From Raffaelea ambrosiae (taxonomy: Eukaryota > Ascomycota > Sordariomycetes > Ophiostomatales > Ophiostomataceae), in the NCBI GenBank assembly GCA_002778195.1, contig PCDI01000001.1, positions 1,934,939 to 1,998,938 of the forward strand: DNA of 64,000 nt, in the 5' to 3' direction. Below the pieces are notes generated by a model. That model did not search any database. It saw nothing but the letters and a program-made list of their open reading frames with translations, and was not told the DNA's origin. Shown piece by piece: positions 43,331 to 55,178 of this stretch. The position numbers and the translations under genes were made by a program. Numbering within the stretch: position 1 is the first letter of the stretch; every line of letters begins with the position of its first letter.

Positions 43331-43993
43331 CTGCGTATGGGCGGGCGTGTCTGCCTGTGTTTTCGCAAGGTGCTTTTCCTCTTGTGCACTGTCGTGCAGT
43401 GGGTTTTTTGAAGAAGTGCCGTGCATGCCTCTTCATTCGAATTCCCTGGTTGCAGGTTCTGCTTGTGGTGTGTGGGATCCTTCCCTGCGCACACTGCTGC
43501 TGTGTCTGGTTGTTGTTTGTGTCCAAGATGCGCTTTGCGCGCTGTATCCTTCGAATTCGCCTTTATGTAGGCTGTGCGTGTTATGTGCGGGACTGTCCCC
43601 TACGCACACTGCTGTGTCTGGTTGTTTTTTGTGTCCAAGATGCGCCGTGCGCGCTGTCTTTCGAAGCCTTTCCTGTGTATGTAGGCCATGTGTGTTTGTG
43701 CGATAGGCACATGTACACTGCTGTGTTGGGCTCTTTTCGAAGAAGCGCCTTGCGCGCTGTATCCTTCGAGTCCCCCTTTGTGTAGGTTGTGCGTGTTGTG
43801 TGTGTGACTGTCCCCTGCGCACACTGCTGTATCGGGTTGTTGTTGTTGTTGTCTTCGAAGAAGCGCCTTGCGCGCTGTATCCTTCGAATTCGTGTTGTGT
43901 GTGGGACTGTCCCCTACGCACACTGCCATGTCGGGTTGTTGTTGCTGTTGTTGTTGTGTTCGAAGAAGCGCCTTGCGCGCTGCAACATTCGAT
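43331..43993. repeat. degenerate tandem array, six copies, period about 100-116 bp
   Basis: The landmark CACTG/ACACTGCT recurs at about 43385, 43488, 43604, 43714, 43819 and 43919, and GCGCGCTG at about 43536, 43651, 43753, 43870 and 43975. A unit reads roughly: TTCGAATTC, a GTGTGTG-rich segment, GGGACTGTCCCCTACGCACA, CTGCTGTGTCGGGTTGTTG, then CGAAGAAGCGCCTTGCGCGC and TGTATCC. Units contain TTCGAA and GGGGACAGTC-like palindromic pieces and a variable GTT microsatellite. Spacings of 103, 116, 110, 105 and 100 are mostly not multiples of three. A long minus-strand frame through the array is therefore unlikely to be a repeated protein domain. The first copy is the most diverged. Confidence 0.85.
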
Positions 43994-44332
43994 AACCCGA
44001 TTCTTTTGTCTTTTTTGTTTTCTTTCTTTTCTTGTGTGGTTTTCAATTTTTTTTTTTTTTTTAGTGGCCACTCGTTCCTTACCCAGAAAAGCAACTACCA
44101 CCCGCTCTCTGAAAGCAGGTAGGCAGTGAAATTCTGGTAGGTAACGTCATGTGGCTGTGAGCTCGGCTGAGATGGGTGGGCTGGGCTTTCCTTTTCTGGT
44201 GGTCTGCACCTGGAAACAGTCACCAGACCTTGCCCCATCTGAGCGTCCTCGCTCACTCGCACGTACACTATTTTGACCACACACACAAAAAAAAAATCAA
44301 AGAAAGAAAGAAAAATCCCCCGGGAAAAAAAG

Positions 44333-45091
44333 TTAGCGACCAAAAATATCAATGTCGTCGAGGTAGTCATCCTCGTTGTCGCTATCAGGATAAATGACAG
44401 GATCCTCGTAGAAGTTGTCGTCGTCGTCGTATGCGCCATATTCATTCGGCGGGCGGACCCTGGATGGAGGCTTGTAGCAAGGCGCCAGAGGGACCAGGGG
44501 CAGCGAGTACGTGGACATGTCGTACCGCACCGATCCAGGCTTGGACTTGGGCACAAAACCGGGGATGACCCGATGGCGAGCGGGAGGCACTGGGTACGCC
44601 AGGGCAATGGGCTGGCGACGTGGCCGGTATGGCAACGACTCATGCCGATGCTGCTTCTGTGCTGCCTGTGGTGGTGGCTGGCGGCGAGGCACGTATGGCA
44701 GCGGCCCATGAAACTGCTGCTTTTGTGTGGCCTGTGGTGATGGCTCACGAGCTGTGACAGGAGGTGGTAGAGGTGCCTGCGTAGTGGTAGAACGAGGTAC
44801 CTCAGTAGTGGCAGGAGGCAATGTAGGTACCTCAGTAGGAGGCAATGTAGGTACCTCAGCAGTGGTGGGACGTGCTGGAGGTACCTCAGTAGTGGTCGCC
44901 TCCTTCTCCTGGGTTGTCTCCGGATCTGGAGGCAGTGGGTTGCCAACGAGGGCAGGGTCAGTGTGGTTGGCATGAACTGCCGGTGGCTGGGACTTGTGCA
45001 GTCTCTTGGCCGCGCGGCTGAGCTTCACTTGGGTCTTGTTCTTGAGGCCCAGGAAGCGGGCCTCGAACGACCGAGTAGCTTTGGTAGCCAT
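44333..45091 (-). CDS. proline-rich, probably disordered orphan protein
   Basis: One exon, 252 residues from ATG 45091; a longer frame to 45202 adds 37 residues of unrelated character. The N-terminal 40 residues are basic (K/R/A: A-T-K-A-T-R-S-F, K-L-S-R-A-A-K-R-L). The middle is a run of T-E-V-P and L-P-P repeats (T-E-V-P-T-L-P-P twice). Next come two copies of a module H-x-x-L-P-Y-x-P-R-R-Q-P with Q-K-Q-x linkers. The last 45 residues are strongly acidic with D-D-D-D and D-N-E-D-D-Y-L-D-D-I-D. No signal peptide, membrane helix or known domain. The order basic-proline-acidic suggests an unstructured binding protein. Next to it lies the tandem array on one side and a purine-skewed spacer on the other. 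I do not recognise a homologue. Being a real gene is likely, not certain. Confidence 0.55.
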   Translation of the reverse strand: MATKATRSFEARFLGLKNKTQVKLSRAAKRLHKSQPPAVHANHTDPALVGNPLPPDPETTQEKEATTTEVPPARPTTAEVPTLPPTEVPTLPPATTEVPRSTTTQAPLPPPVTAREPSPQATQKQQFHGPLPYVPRRQPPPQAAQKQHRHESLPYRPRRQPIALAYPVPPARHRVIPGFVPKSKPGSVRYDMSTYSLPLVPLAPCYKPPSRVRPPNEYGAYDDDDNFYEDPVIYPDSDNEDDYLDDIDIFGR

Positions 45092-46717
45092 CGCAAAGAT
45101 GAAATGTGGCGTGGCTTGCGAGAAAATGCAGCAAAAAAGACGTGGAAAACTGGTCCACACAAATCCAAAGAGGCGTGTGTGTGTGTAAGTGTGCAAAGAC
45201 ACAAAGACTTGTTGTGTGCAAATACACAGTAGTAGAATGAGAGAGAAAGAAGTTGAAGAGAGTAAAGAGAATCCAAGAATGTGTACGCTTGTGAGCAGGA
45301 TTCAACGATTGTGTGGTTGTGCTTTGCGGGTAAAAATTGTGATATTTTGGCCGGATAGCAGACTGGACCAAAAAGTGTTTTGATCAAGAAAACAAGAGAA
45401 GAGAGGAAGACAGCTAAAGAGTCAAAGAAGAGAGATACTTATAGACTCTCTGGACAGTATTGTGGCTCCCCCGACTGTACGGAGGAAACTGTGCTGCAGA
45501 AGATGAAAGAAGAGTTCTCTGAGGGTTCGCACGAGAAGCTTCAAGCAGAGATGCTGGAGGCACAATGGTCAAGTCCAAGCTGATTGGCGGCGAGTGTGAG
45601 AAACTGATATGTCGAGGGAAAGAAGGAGGAGAGGAAGCTGGACAAGAGTGGAACATGAGGCGACATATTTATACATCCTGGGAAGAAGAATATTGCCGTG
45701 TTCTTCCAACAGCCTTGCGTTACGTGCGAGAACTTCTTTTTTTTTTGAGTGCCGTGTTTCGAATTTTGTGTGTGGAGCCCCTAAGGGCACGACGGGATGA
45801 AGCTATAGCATCATGGAATCGTTTTTGCGAAGGCGATTGGCCATTAGTATCGAAAGGAGTCAAAGGTGTAGAAGAAACCTTACGTGCGAGCCTTACGTGC
45901 GAGGCTACCAGTCCGACCAATCAGGTGGAGAATTTTCGTGTAAGTGCGAAAACCCGCTTTGGTGTCTGCCCACAACCCATGTTGTATTTCTCCGTGACTC
46001 AGTTCCGCAGCCCTAATGCTGTTGGGAGAGAGCACTAGGGAGAAAATATGTGTGAGAAACAGTAAAAGTCGAGGTAAGGACACAAAGAGATAGGCAGGAA
46101 ATAGAGGCGTGGCTCCAGGAACGAGAATAAACCAGAAACATGATGGAGCTAGGCATAGCAAGAATAAGAATGGAAAGATAAGGATGGAAGAACAGGAGAA
46201 ACGAAAAAATGGATAGGATAGATAGAATGGATAGAATGGGTATAACAAAATGATGCAAAGATTGGAAAGAACAGAAAGCACGATATTATGAAAAGAACAA
46301 AAAATGCAAAGACTAGAAAGAATGAAAGAAGGAAAAGAAGGAAACAATGTAAAAAAGAAAGAAGAAGTGCAAAAAATTTGTAGATGTAAAGTGAAGACGG
46401 CAGAAAGCAGAAGAGAAGAAAAGTGTGCGCTTTATATAATAAAAAACTAAAAAACTAAAAACTAAAGAATAAAAAATAAATTATTAAAATCACCAACATA
46501 CACACACACGCACACACTTTGAATATTAACTAGACACTTTTGCCATGAAAAAGTTACGGCCGAATGTATGGCAATCCCACAAAGTCAATTAAAATTATGC
46601 CAGATGAAAAATGAGAAACTAAAAACATTATCAAGACAGGATAGAGGTAGAATACAGATAGAAGAGAAAGAACAAAGATGCAAGAGGTATAAATATCCAG
46701 AAAAGGCCATATTTTTT
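45092..46717. other. purine-skewed, AT-rich spacer
   Basis: From about 46030 to 46420 the plus strand is nearly all A and G with only scattered C and T. Imperfect ATAGAATGG repeats occur at 46208-46240. An A/T-only stretch of about 60 bp follows at 46433-46490 (AAAAACTAA units), then a CACACACACG run at 46500-46517. No gene is supported. Confidence 0.6.
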
Positions 46718-49700
46718 TTAATCCACATCATCATCATTAGCCTCCGGCTGGTTGGCTGCCCGCCATGTGGCCATCTCTGCAATTGGCACACGGCCCCGTA
46801 ACCACCGCAGTGTCGCTTCCGTGCCACGCTCCAGCACGTTGTATCGTGGCACCCGGAAGCGGTTGCCGCTCACGTCCAGGCGCTGCAGCGTGCCGCTAGA
46901 CGAGCCGCCATGGCCCCCACTGCCCCCACTGCCCAGAAGGCCAATCCGCGGATCCAGGTGCTCAATGTCGTTGTTCGACACGTCCACCACCCGCATGCCG
47001 CGGATGCTGTCGGGATCCAGGGCCACCAGGTGGTTGTTCGCTGCCAGCAGAACCGCCAGCTCGGGGAAGACATCACGCAGAACTTGCTGCTGCAGCGTTC
47101 CCGCAACTTGCGTGCCCGCCGACTGTGTGCCCGGCAAGATCGACACGCGGTTCATGCTCACGTCCAGCTTCTGCAGCCGCGGGGCGCGCAGGTGCTGCAC
47201 CAGCGGCGTCAGGCTCGCAATGTAGTTCGACGACAGGTTCAGCTCGGTCAGCACAGGCAGGTCGAGCCCCAGGCTGACACTCGCGTCGCCCAGGTACGAC
47301 TCGCCGCTCAGCTGGTTGCGCGCCAGCGACAGCACCGTCAGCGTCTCGGCGAAGAAGGACAGCGAGTCGGGCAGCACCGTGAACATGTTCTTCTGCAGGT
47401 AGACCGTGCGGATGGCGTACGTCTGGGCCACGCGGGAGGCGATCACCGGGTGCAGGGCCGACGACTCGGTCTCGGAACGGTCGAGCACGCCGTCCGACTT
47501 GACCGGCCACAGCTGGCTGTTGCTGTTGCTGCTGATGCTGTTCACGGACGCATGCTGGAAGTGCGACTTGACCGGCGTGTGCGGCGCCGACGTCGGCGGC
47601 GTGGCAAACGTCTCGCTCTCGCTGTACACAGACTCGGCGCCGCTGCGCTCGCGGTGGTGTGCTGTGCTCACGGGAAGCAGAGAGACGGCGTCCCGCAGCT
47701 CGTCTTCCAGGCCATCGGCTGTCGTCTCTGCTTCGGGCGGGATCGCCGGTTCGAGTCTTCCCAGCAGCGTTTCTTTGAGATCCTCTGTTGTCGCCGTGCA
47801 GAACTTCTTGTCGCGCAGTGGGTTGCCGCCCAGCCGCAGCATGGCCAGGCTCTCCATCCTCCCAATCTCCGATGGGATCACGCGGATATCGTTGCTGGAA
47901 AAGTCGACGTGTCGCAGTTTCGAGAGCGCCGTGAAACCTGCGGGTATACAGTTGATGTTGTTCTCGTCGGCCGACAAGGTCAACAGGCTTGACCACGAGC
48001 CGACATTGGGCAGCTCCTGCAACCTATTCATCGTGACACAGAGCTGGTACAGGGCCGGCAGGTCCAGGGTGTCAGTTCTCGAGGGGGACACCAGGTGCGT
48101 GATCTGGTTGGCTGACACGTCGAGAACCTGCAACTTGGGCAAACATGTTACGCTGTCCCCGATCAAGACGCCGCTGAGCCTGTTCTTCCGAGCAATCAGT
48201 TCTGTCAGCGGCAGCTGAGACAAGGGCTCAAACAGCAGCGTGTCAAAGTCGTTCTCGCTGATGTTCAGGATGCGAAGCTTGGTCATGCTGCTCAGGTTCA
48301 GAGGAAGAGCCGAGATATTGTTACCATGGAGGTCAGCGATTTCGAGGTTTTCGAGCTTCGCAAAACAAGGATCAAGCGGGCCGTAGAACAGATTGCCGCC
48401 GAGTTTGAGGTCGCGCAGGGAAGTAATCTGCGATATGACTTCCAATGCGTTATTTGTGATGCGGTTTTGCGCCTGCCAGCGTTAGTTGGTTGTCAAAACG
48501 GTTGGTTTCTTCCAAAGTATGCTTACCAGATTCAGCGAAGTCAACAGGGACAGTCTTCTGAGGCCCAGGGGAAGGCTGATCAGGGCGTTTCCGTGGAGAT
48601 CCAGGGTCTCCAAGCCGCCAAAGATATTTCCGTGGCCGTCCTCGCTATCGTCAACTTGCTCGGGATCGATGTCGGGAAACACAGAGTCGTCGATGGCTTC
48701 AATATCATTGTCCGCACCCACGAATCGCGTCAGGTCCACGCTTTCTGCCCACGAGCCCCCGTTTTCGCGTATTGCGTCCGCATTGTACATATTTGTGACC
48801 GCATTGGGGATGTCTTTGAGACCAAGGGCAGCGATGTTGAGACGCCCACTTGTTCGTGCCGCTTCGACACGGGTCTGGATAATCTTGGCCAGAGCCTTGT
48901 CATTACGCTTCTGACCAAAAGGATCCCCAGCAAGGCCAAAGTCAAAGGTTGTGTCGGTAGGAATAAGTGGCACCTCGTCGCCGCCACCCGAGCTGGACAC
49001 GGAATGAGAGAAGGAGCCCGGGGTCGGGCTGGCAGTGTGGCCAACAACAGGAGGGTCGCCCAAGGGAGGCGAGGTCGTCGTGCTGTCTTTCGACACCTGG
49101 CGCAAGGCGGCTCTCTTCGCCGCCTTGGCTTTGGCGATCTGTTCGCGCAAAGCAGCAGACGATTTCCTGCTCCCCGTCGGTGGGGATGCTGACTCGGCCG
49201 AGTCTGCGGTCAAAACAGTGGAAGCACTGGAGACGTTGGAGGTGTCATAGGAAGTAGAGGAGGTCCGGGAGGCCATCGAGCTGTTGCGTGTTGACGAGCC
49301 CAGATTGGACATGGATGGTTTGGGGAGCAGGCCATTCAAAGATGGACGAGGCTTGAGTGGTCTTGCCGACAGACTCTTGGATGCAAAGCTTCCCGGTGCC
49401 GCAGCCGATCTGCTTGGACCTGGCATCGCCGACTTCTTCTCTGGGCTCGGCGTGCGTGATCTCTGCGGAATAACAGACTTGGTTGGGGGTCCCGGTGGCT
49501 TTGCCCCAGGGCCTAGAGAGCGCCGGGCTCCTGCGAACCCAGGACCGAGCGAAGTGCGCGACGACGGCGCCCGAAGAGTTCTTGAACTCGAAGAGACGCT
49601 GCTGCTGCGACCTCCCGGAAGCTCGTCGATGGGCAGGAAAGACGGGAGACCGGCTGATCGGAATGTGTTGGTTGATGCGCGAAAGTTGGGCGCATTGTCT

Positions 49701-50554
49701 TCTTGGCCATGCTGGCTGTGCGGACGAGATCCCGACTTGTTGGAACTGTTGTCCGACTGGTAGCTCGACCCAGGCCGTGAGCCTGTGCTGCGACTGCCGG
49801 GTCGCGATGGTGGCCGTCGCAACACATCGGGATCGTAGAACGAAGACGCCTGAGATGTCCTACCCTTGACGGCAGGTGAGCTGGGAATCGAGGCCAATGT
49901 TTCAATGGTTCTCTCGGACAGCGATGGTCGCGGTCCCCTTGCCTTTTCCCGTATGGCTTCCCCAATCAATGCCTCTTCTGCTAACCCCAGACCCGATTCC
50001 TTCTCCTCCACAATGTTGCTAGGGGGGTCGTCGATCGGGCTCGTGGATACAGACGTCGGTTGGATCAGCTGCTGGTTGGAGGTGCGTCGTGAGAGTGGTT
50101 TCGTCGCTGGTCGTTGGAGGACATTGGTGTCGTTTGATCTTCGCAGAGAGTGTGCTGTTGAAACGGGAGTTGTGGTTGCAGCCCTGGGAGTCTTGTGGGC
50201 AGTAAGCCGGCTCGCCGATGGCTGGCGAAGGAGTGTTTTGGGTGTTGCAATGCCCGAGTTGGAAGTAGACGAGGCGCTCGGCGACGGTGCCGGCGGGAGG
50301 CTGAGCCGGCTGCGGGATGAAACAGGCCGGAGCTTCGATGCGCGCTGCTGCTCGCTCACTGGGCCGCCAATACTTCCGGAGAGGCTTTCTCTCGACGCTA
50401 TTGGCCGTACGGACAATGGGCGGCTGGTCGAAGACGAAAAGCACGGCGTCGGGATGGAAGAGGTCGAGGAGGCGGCCAAGGCTGGTGACATCATGGGCAG
50501 ACGGGACGGCTTGGGCAGGCCTGTTGGCCGTAGGCTCTGCCTGCGGTCCGTCAT
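46718..50554 (-). CDS. large cytoplasmic leucine-rich-repeat protein (LRRC40/SOG2-like)
   Basis: Exons 48527-50554 and 46718-48472 join to 1260 residues; start at ATG 50554, since the longer frame has no ATG. The first 540 residues are disordered and rich in Ser, Pro and Arg with many S-x-x-S-P sites, plus a short K/A-rich helix. Repeats begin around residue 600 and run to the C-terminus, with L-x-x-L-x-L-x-x-N units such as L-E-T-L-D-L-H-G-N-A-L and L-R-I-L-N-I-S-E-N-D-F. An acidic/Ser-rich insert (about residues 900-960) splits the repeats into two blocks. The intron sits inside one repeat, and splicing restores L-N-L-A-Q-N-R-I. No signal peptide or transmembrane helix, so intracellular. 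Similar fungal proteins act in polarity or phosphatase signalling; the specific partner is unknown. Confidence 0.85.
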
Positions 50555-52903
50555 CGTTGCTGCTGGGGGTGGTGGCCAATCGGCAGTCAATGAAGCCTGA
50601 AAGCGAGTTTCGTGATGTTCGCCGAGGTGCCGACAAGGGTACCTGCGTTTGTCCGGAGTTGGACGTCCGTTCAGAAATGAATCAGCGGCGACAAGCTAAG
50701 GAGACGCGCCCATCGTGTCGCAGAGCCGAGAAACGGGACACGTTTTCGAGGCCGTCGTGAATTGTGACTGTTGTCGTGAACGTTGTTTTCTTTGGGTAGA
50801 CGCCCGTTCGTACTTGTGAAGCTCCTATTTTCTAGGGGAGATTGCGCCACTACAAGCACAACCGAAATGAGGAGACGCGAAATGTGATAGGAACCGGTAT
50901 GGCAGCTACCGCAGATAGGCCAAAGGGAAAATTTAAAATGGGACGCGAAAGCAACGGTATCACCAAGCCAGACGCGATGGGGGAAGACGTGAAGCTCCAA
51001 ATAAAGGACTTTCCCAGCCAAAATGAGACACCACTCCACCTGCGGAGCTACCCATCCACAACACCAAAACAAAAGCGAACAGCCCAGATTCAGCGTGGTC
51101 ACGTGTTGACTGCCGTTGATTTCTTCTTTCTTCCAAAAAGAGGCTCCACCAGGGCGCTAAATACCGGTGGCAGCCCGCCGCTAAAGAGTGGACGCTGTAG
51201 GGCAAAAGTGCACGCTAAGCGCAAGAAATACACCACCGTTTGCACTAACAGCCAAAAAGAACTGCTGTGGGTGTTCTCCGTGGCGGTCCACTATGCTGTA
51301 TGTATCCATTCGCCATACCGGCATTGCCTTGCTCGTACTAACTTTGTACATTTGAAGTGAGGATCTCTGTCCACGTAAGTCACAAGAGACGGACAAGGGG
51401 ATGGACACAGACCTTCACACGGTCCAGGCCAACCCCGGCTGTTGTCCCTCAACTTCAGACCGATGGGGAAGAAAACACAACGCCGAGATAACACAACTTA
51501 GACAGAAGCCACGTGCTCGGTAGTAGTCAATGATACAGTTTCATGGCGACCAAGGAGTTGTGTCGTAACGGGGCCTAGATGCATCCCTCTGTGTAAGTCA
51601 TATCGAGGCCATGAGGCTGCAGATGTTTCTTTTTTTTTTCGTTGCGGTACTTCTATCCCGAAATTCCCGAACACGAAAGCCACTACTTGTTGTCAACACG
51701 AGACGGAGAATACAGATGCCGTGTTTTGTTTCACATTGCACATCCTTTCGGTCGTAATCAGATTGGACAGCCTTCGGGGTGAGGACGCCGTCTTCATGGG
51801 TACGGTAAAATAGCCGTCAGACGGCTACGACGTCGATCGATTCATCATCTCGAGATCTCCGGTCTGTAACAGGGATGGTGATGGGACATCCATGGGACAT
51901 CCATGAATGTATCACAGGGTTTTAAACTGTCAAGTTGTCGGATATGTTACAATGGTTCCGAGAGTAAATACAAGTCCGAGTTGTTGTTTTCATCACAAAC
52001 TTATGGCAATTTTTGTGATTTCGATGTATTTTAGTTTGTTATTGGTATTCCATTTTTTTTGGATGTCGAATCATGACATACTTTTGTAAGTTGGAATTAT
52101 GCTATCTTGCACTTTTTGTTGGCTTGAAAGAATTAAAACTTGCTTCTCGTGGTTCTGACGCAAATTTACAAAAAGGCCCCACTTCTTTAATTGTGTTTCA
52201 CCATGTGAGACTATCTAAAGTTGTGCATACCGGCGTTGATTCACGCAAACAAACTTAGTTTGGTCTTCTCTAACAATTTTCATCGCAAAAAAAAAGATAT
52301 TTGTTGAAGTTTGAACTTTTTTGTGGATTTTGAATATTTGCTATTTTTTTGTACAAAGTCTATATTAAAAACACCATGAGCCTCTGATGCGGTCCGTAAT
52401 GATAATGCATGCATGAAGCTCGTTAGGAGGCCCTTCCGGGCACTGGTAAAAACCAAGTCTATAAGTCTGTCAGATCCCCTCTGAATGCAACCCATGAAAC
52501 CAGATCGCGCTTTCCTTTAGAAAAAAAGCGCCGTCTCCCCTTCTCTGCAGGCAGCATGCAGGGATATAATGTTGTGGTACCGTAGTGCCCAGTGAAGGGA
52601 AGACCAAAATGTGGCTGCCTGCCAAATGGAAAAAAAAAGACAAAGAGAAAGATCGAACGGTAAGAAGTAAAAGTGAAAAAATGAACAGAGGAAAAAAAAA
52701 ACGTAATGTGGTATATGTCAAAGATGTAAAGATGTCGGGAATGTGGTCTTTTTTTGTTGTTTTGTTGTTTGTTTTCCTTAAGTGGTGTTGTTCTCTTGTT
52801 TGTCAGTTCGTAAAGTGTGCTTGTGGCGGTCCCGGCATCTTTGGGCCACCCATTGCCAAGTATTGAGAAGATCCGGGGTAGAAAACGTGGTTTGATGATT
52901 CCT
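50555..52903. other. long spacer with a low-GC section, no gene seen
   Basis: 2.3 kb without a convincing gene. The part 51900-52400 is clearly lower in GC than its surroundings, with many T- and A-runs and short frames that have no family signature. A relic of a mutated repeat is possible, but I could not identify one. Confidence 0.5.
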
Positions 52904-55178
52904 TTAACCGATAACGGGATGCTGGGCCGTAGCAGTGCGGATGAGGGCCTCGTTCACAGGCTCAGCCTTCTCCGGATCAGACTCGCTGCCACCCGACTTC
53001 GGGTCCTCGTCGTCCTCACCGCCATAGGCAAACCGCGACCGCCTGCGGATCCGGGCGCCGTAGAACCAGAAGCCGAAAGGAATGGCACAGCAGGCAAGAG
53101 CAATGAATGCCAGAAGACTAGATGCCCACTGGTAACCCAGGCGGTCGTACATCTGGTTGGTGAACAGAACCACAGCGGCGCCCCAGAGGGAACGCAAGAA
53201 GGTCTTGGCAGCCAGGGCAGAAGCAGCTTGGTGCTGGTACGAGTCCACAAGGTAGTTGTTGGCCGCGTTGTACAGGAAAATAAAACCGAATCCGACACCA
53301 AAGCCGCCCAGGGCTGGGCCGGCCCAGGAAATCCGCGGGTAGGAAGACCAGGCAAAGATAAAGAGACCAATGGGAATAAACCAGCAGCTGAGCATCATGG
53401 GAATCAGGCGGACTTCCGCTGGCGGCTTGCCATTGTACTTCTTAACCATCTTGAGATAGTGCCAGTTGACCAGGGGGGAGAGCACGGCAGAAGCGATGAC
53501 CTAAGATATCATGTTAGAGTGTGTTGTTGGGGGCTTAGAAGACCGAGATGGAACGGGACGATTGGGATGGGATGTCACTTACACCAATGGCAAGAGGGAT
53601 AAACATCAGACCAGTCTTGCCGGCGCTGTAGCCCTTGCCCTTCTGGTAGATGATGGGGTAGGCAACGAAGAACATGTACAGCAGACCGTACAGGACGGAC
53701 ATGTACAGAGACACCAGGAACACAATCAGCTCTTGGAACAGCAGCTGGATGGGGCGGATCATGAAAATGCGCAGGCGCTCAGAGAAGGAACGGGTATCGA
53801 GATCCTGCTCGGTGACAAAGTCCTTCACACCATGTTCCTTGCGAAGCTTCTTCGCACGGCGAGACAGGATCGTCGGCGCGTAGGTCTCCGGGACAGTGAA
53901 CGTGATCAGGCACCAGACAGTGCCCGAGAGGATAAGCTGGATCCAGTACAGCCAGCGCCAGCCCTTGGCATCAGACAGATAACCGCCGACCAGGGGACCA
54001 ATGGCGGGACCCAGGAAGGGGGCAGCAGAGAAGGCAGCCATGGGCACACCGCGCTCTTCGTTGCGCCACAGATCGGCAAGCGTGCCGCCGACCAGAGTCA
54101 TGGGCGCCGAGAACGCAATGCCGTCAATGGCACGGCACACCAGGAGCGTGGCAATGTTGGGAGCGACAGCGCAAGGAATGACGAAGACGACAGCAATCAG
54201 TAGAGTAGAAGCGCTGGGGAAGACAAGTTAGCGAATGATGGGAATAACACGGGGAGGTGGCGGACCGGGGGGGGGGCATTCGTTGTAGTGTAGCAAAAAA
54301 AAAAAAACTTACTAAATGACCTGTCGACCGTAGACTTCGGACAGAGGTGCAAACATCAGGGGACCGACACCAAAGCCCACGACGAACAACGTGATACTCA
54401 GCAACACAACTTCGTCGCTAACGTGGAACTCCTTCGCGACACCCTCCATGTCAGCGGTAATCACAGAGGACGCAAAGGCCACCACAAAACAGGTGATAGC
54501 CACGACCATGGTACACCACCATTTGCGAAGCTTGCTCCAGTTCTTGGGGTTGGCCTTGTCGCCCGGCTCAAAGGTCACGAGACGGTAGCGGCGCTGCTCA
54601 TGGCGCGTCGGCGGGCGGCCCGATGCCACGGCGGCAATCTCTTCGGGCGTCTCTTCTTCCTCGGGCTCGAGCGGACCAGGAATCTCACCACCCGGCACTT
54701 CCGTCGTGTATTCCGCCAGGTTGGCACCGGCGCTCAGCGTCCGGTAGGGCAGGTTGATATCCAGCAGCGGGTCGCGGTGCAATTCCTTCTCCGGGCCGTG
54801 GGCAGACATGCGGCCAACGGACGCGGTGCTGCTGCTCGTGCGGTGGTGGTGGTGGGCAGCGTTGGCGATGGAGGTGTTGGGCCGGTGCAGAGAAAAGGTC
54901 TGCGTCAGCGCGTGGCCGAAGCCAATGCTGGAGCGGCCCTGGGCCTCCTCCTCGTCCCCGGCATGCTGGCTGTTGGGGTCTTGGTAGCGCAGATGACTGG
55001 TGCTGTGCTGGTGGTGCTGGTGGCCGCGGGGCTGGCTGGTGGCAGCATGCTGGATGGGCGCATACGTGCTGGCATCGGCATCGGCTCCGTCAAATTCGTC
55101 TGATGAATCGCCAGCGCGGCTGGCGACAGGTTCCGGAGGTTTGGGTGTGGACCCTTCTTCGGAGGGTAATGAAGCCAT
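52904..55178 (-). CDS. DHA1-type MFS multidrug/polyamine transporter with long N-terminal tail
   Basis: Exons on the minus strand: 54313-55178, 53583-54213 and 52904-53500; they join to 697 residues. The first 205 residues are cytosolic, disordered, and rich in His, Ser, Gln and Glu (H-Q-H-H-Q-H, A-H-H-H-H). W-S-K-L-R-K-W, typical of the TPO1/FLU1 subgroup, leads into helix 1. Then come L-S-E-V-Y-G-R (motif A), R-A-I-D-G-I-A-F-S-A-P-M (motif B region), and P-F-L-G-P-A-I-G-P-L-V-G-G-Y (motif C of drug/H+ antiporters). W-R-W-L-Y-W-I and V-P-E-T-Y follow. Twelve helices fit the spacing. Relatives export azoles, polyamines or secondary metabolites at the plasma membrane. The tail is longer than the 100-150 residues I would expect. 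No regulator or metabolite gene lies next to it. Confidence 0.92.

Noticed and set aside
43433..44101. 222-codon minus-strand frame through the tandem array, with repeated motifs
   Set aside because: Repeat spacings of 100-116 bp are mostly not multiples of three, so the repeats fall in different frames. The apparent peptide repeat is a by-product of DNA repeats.
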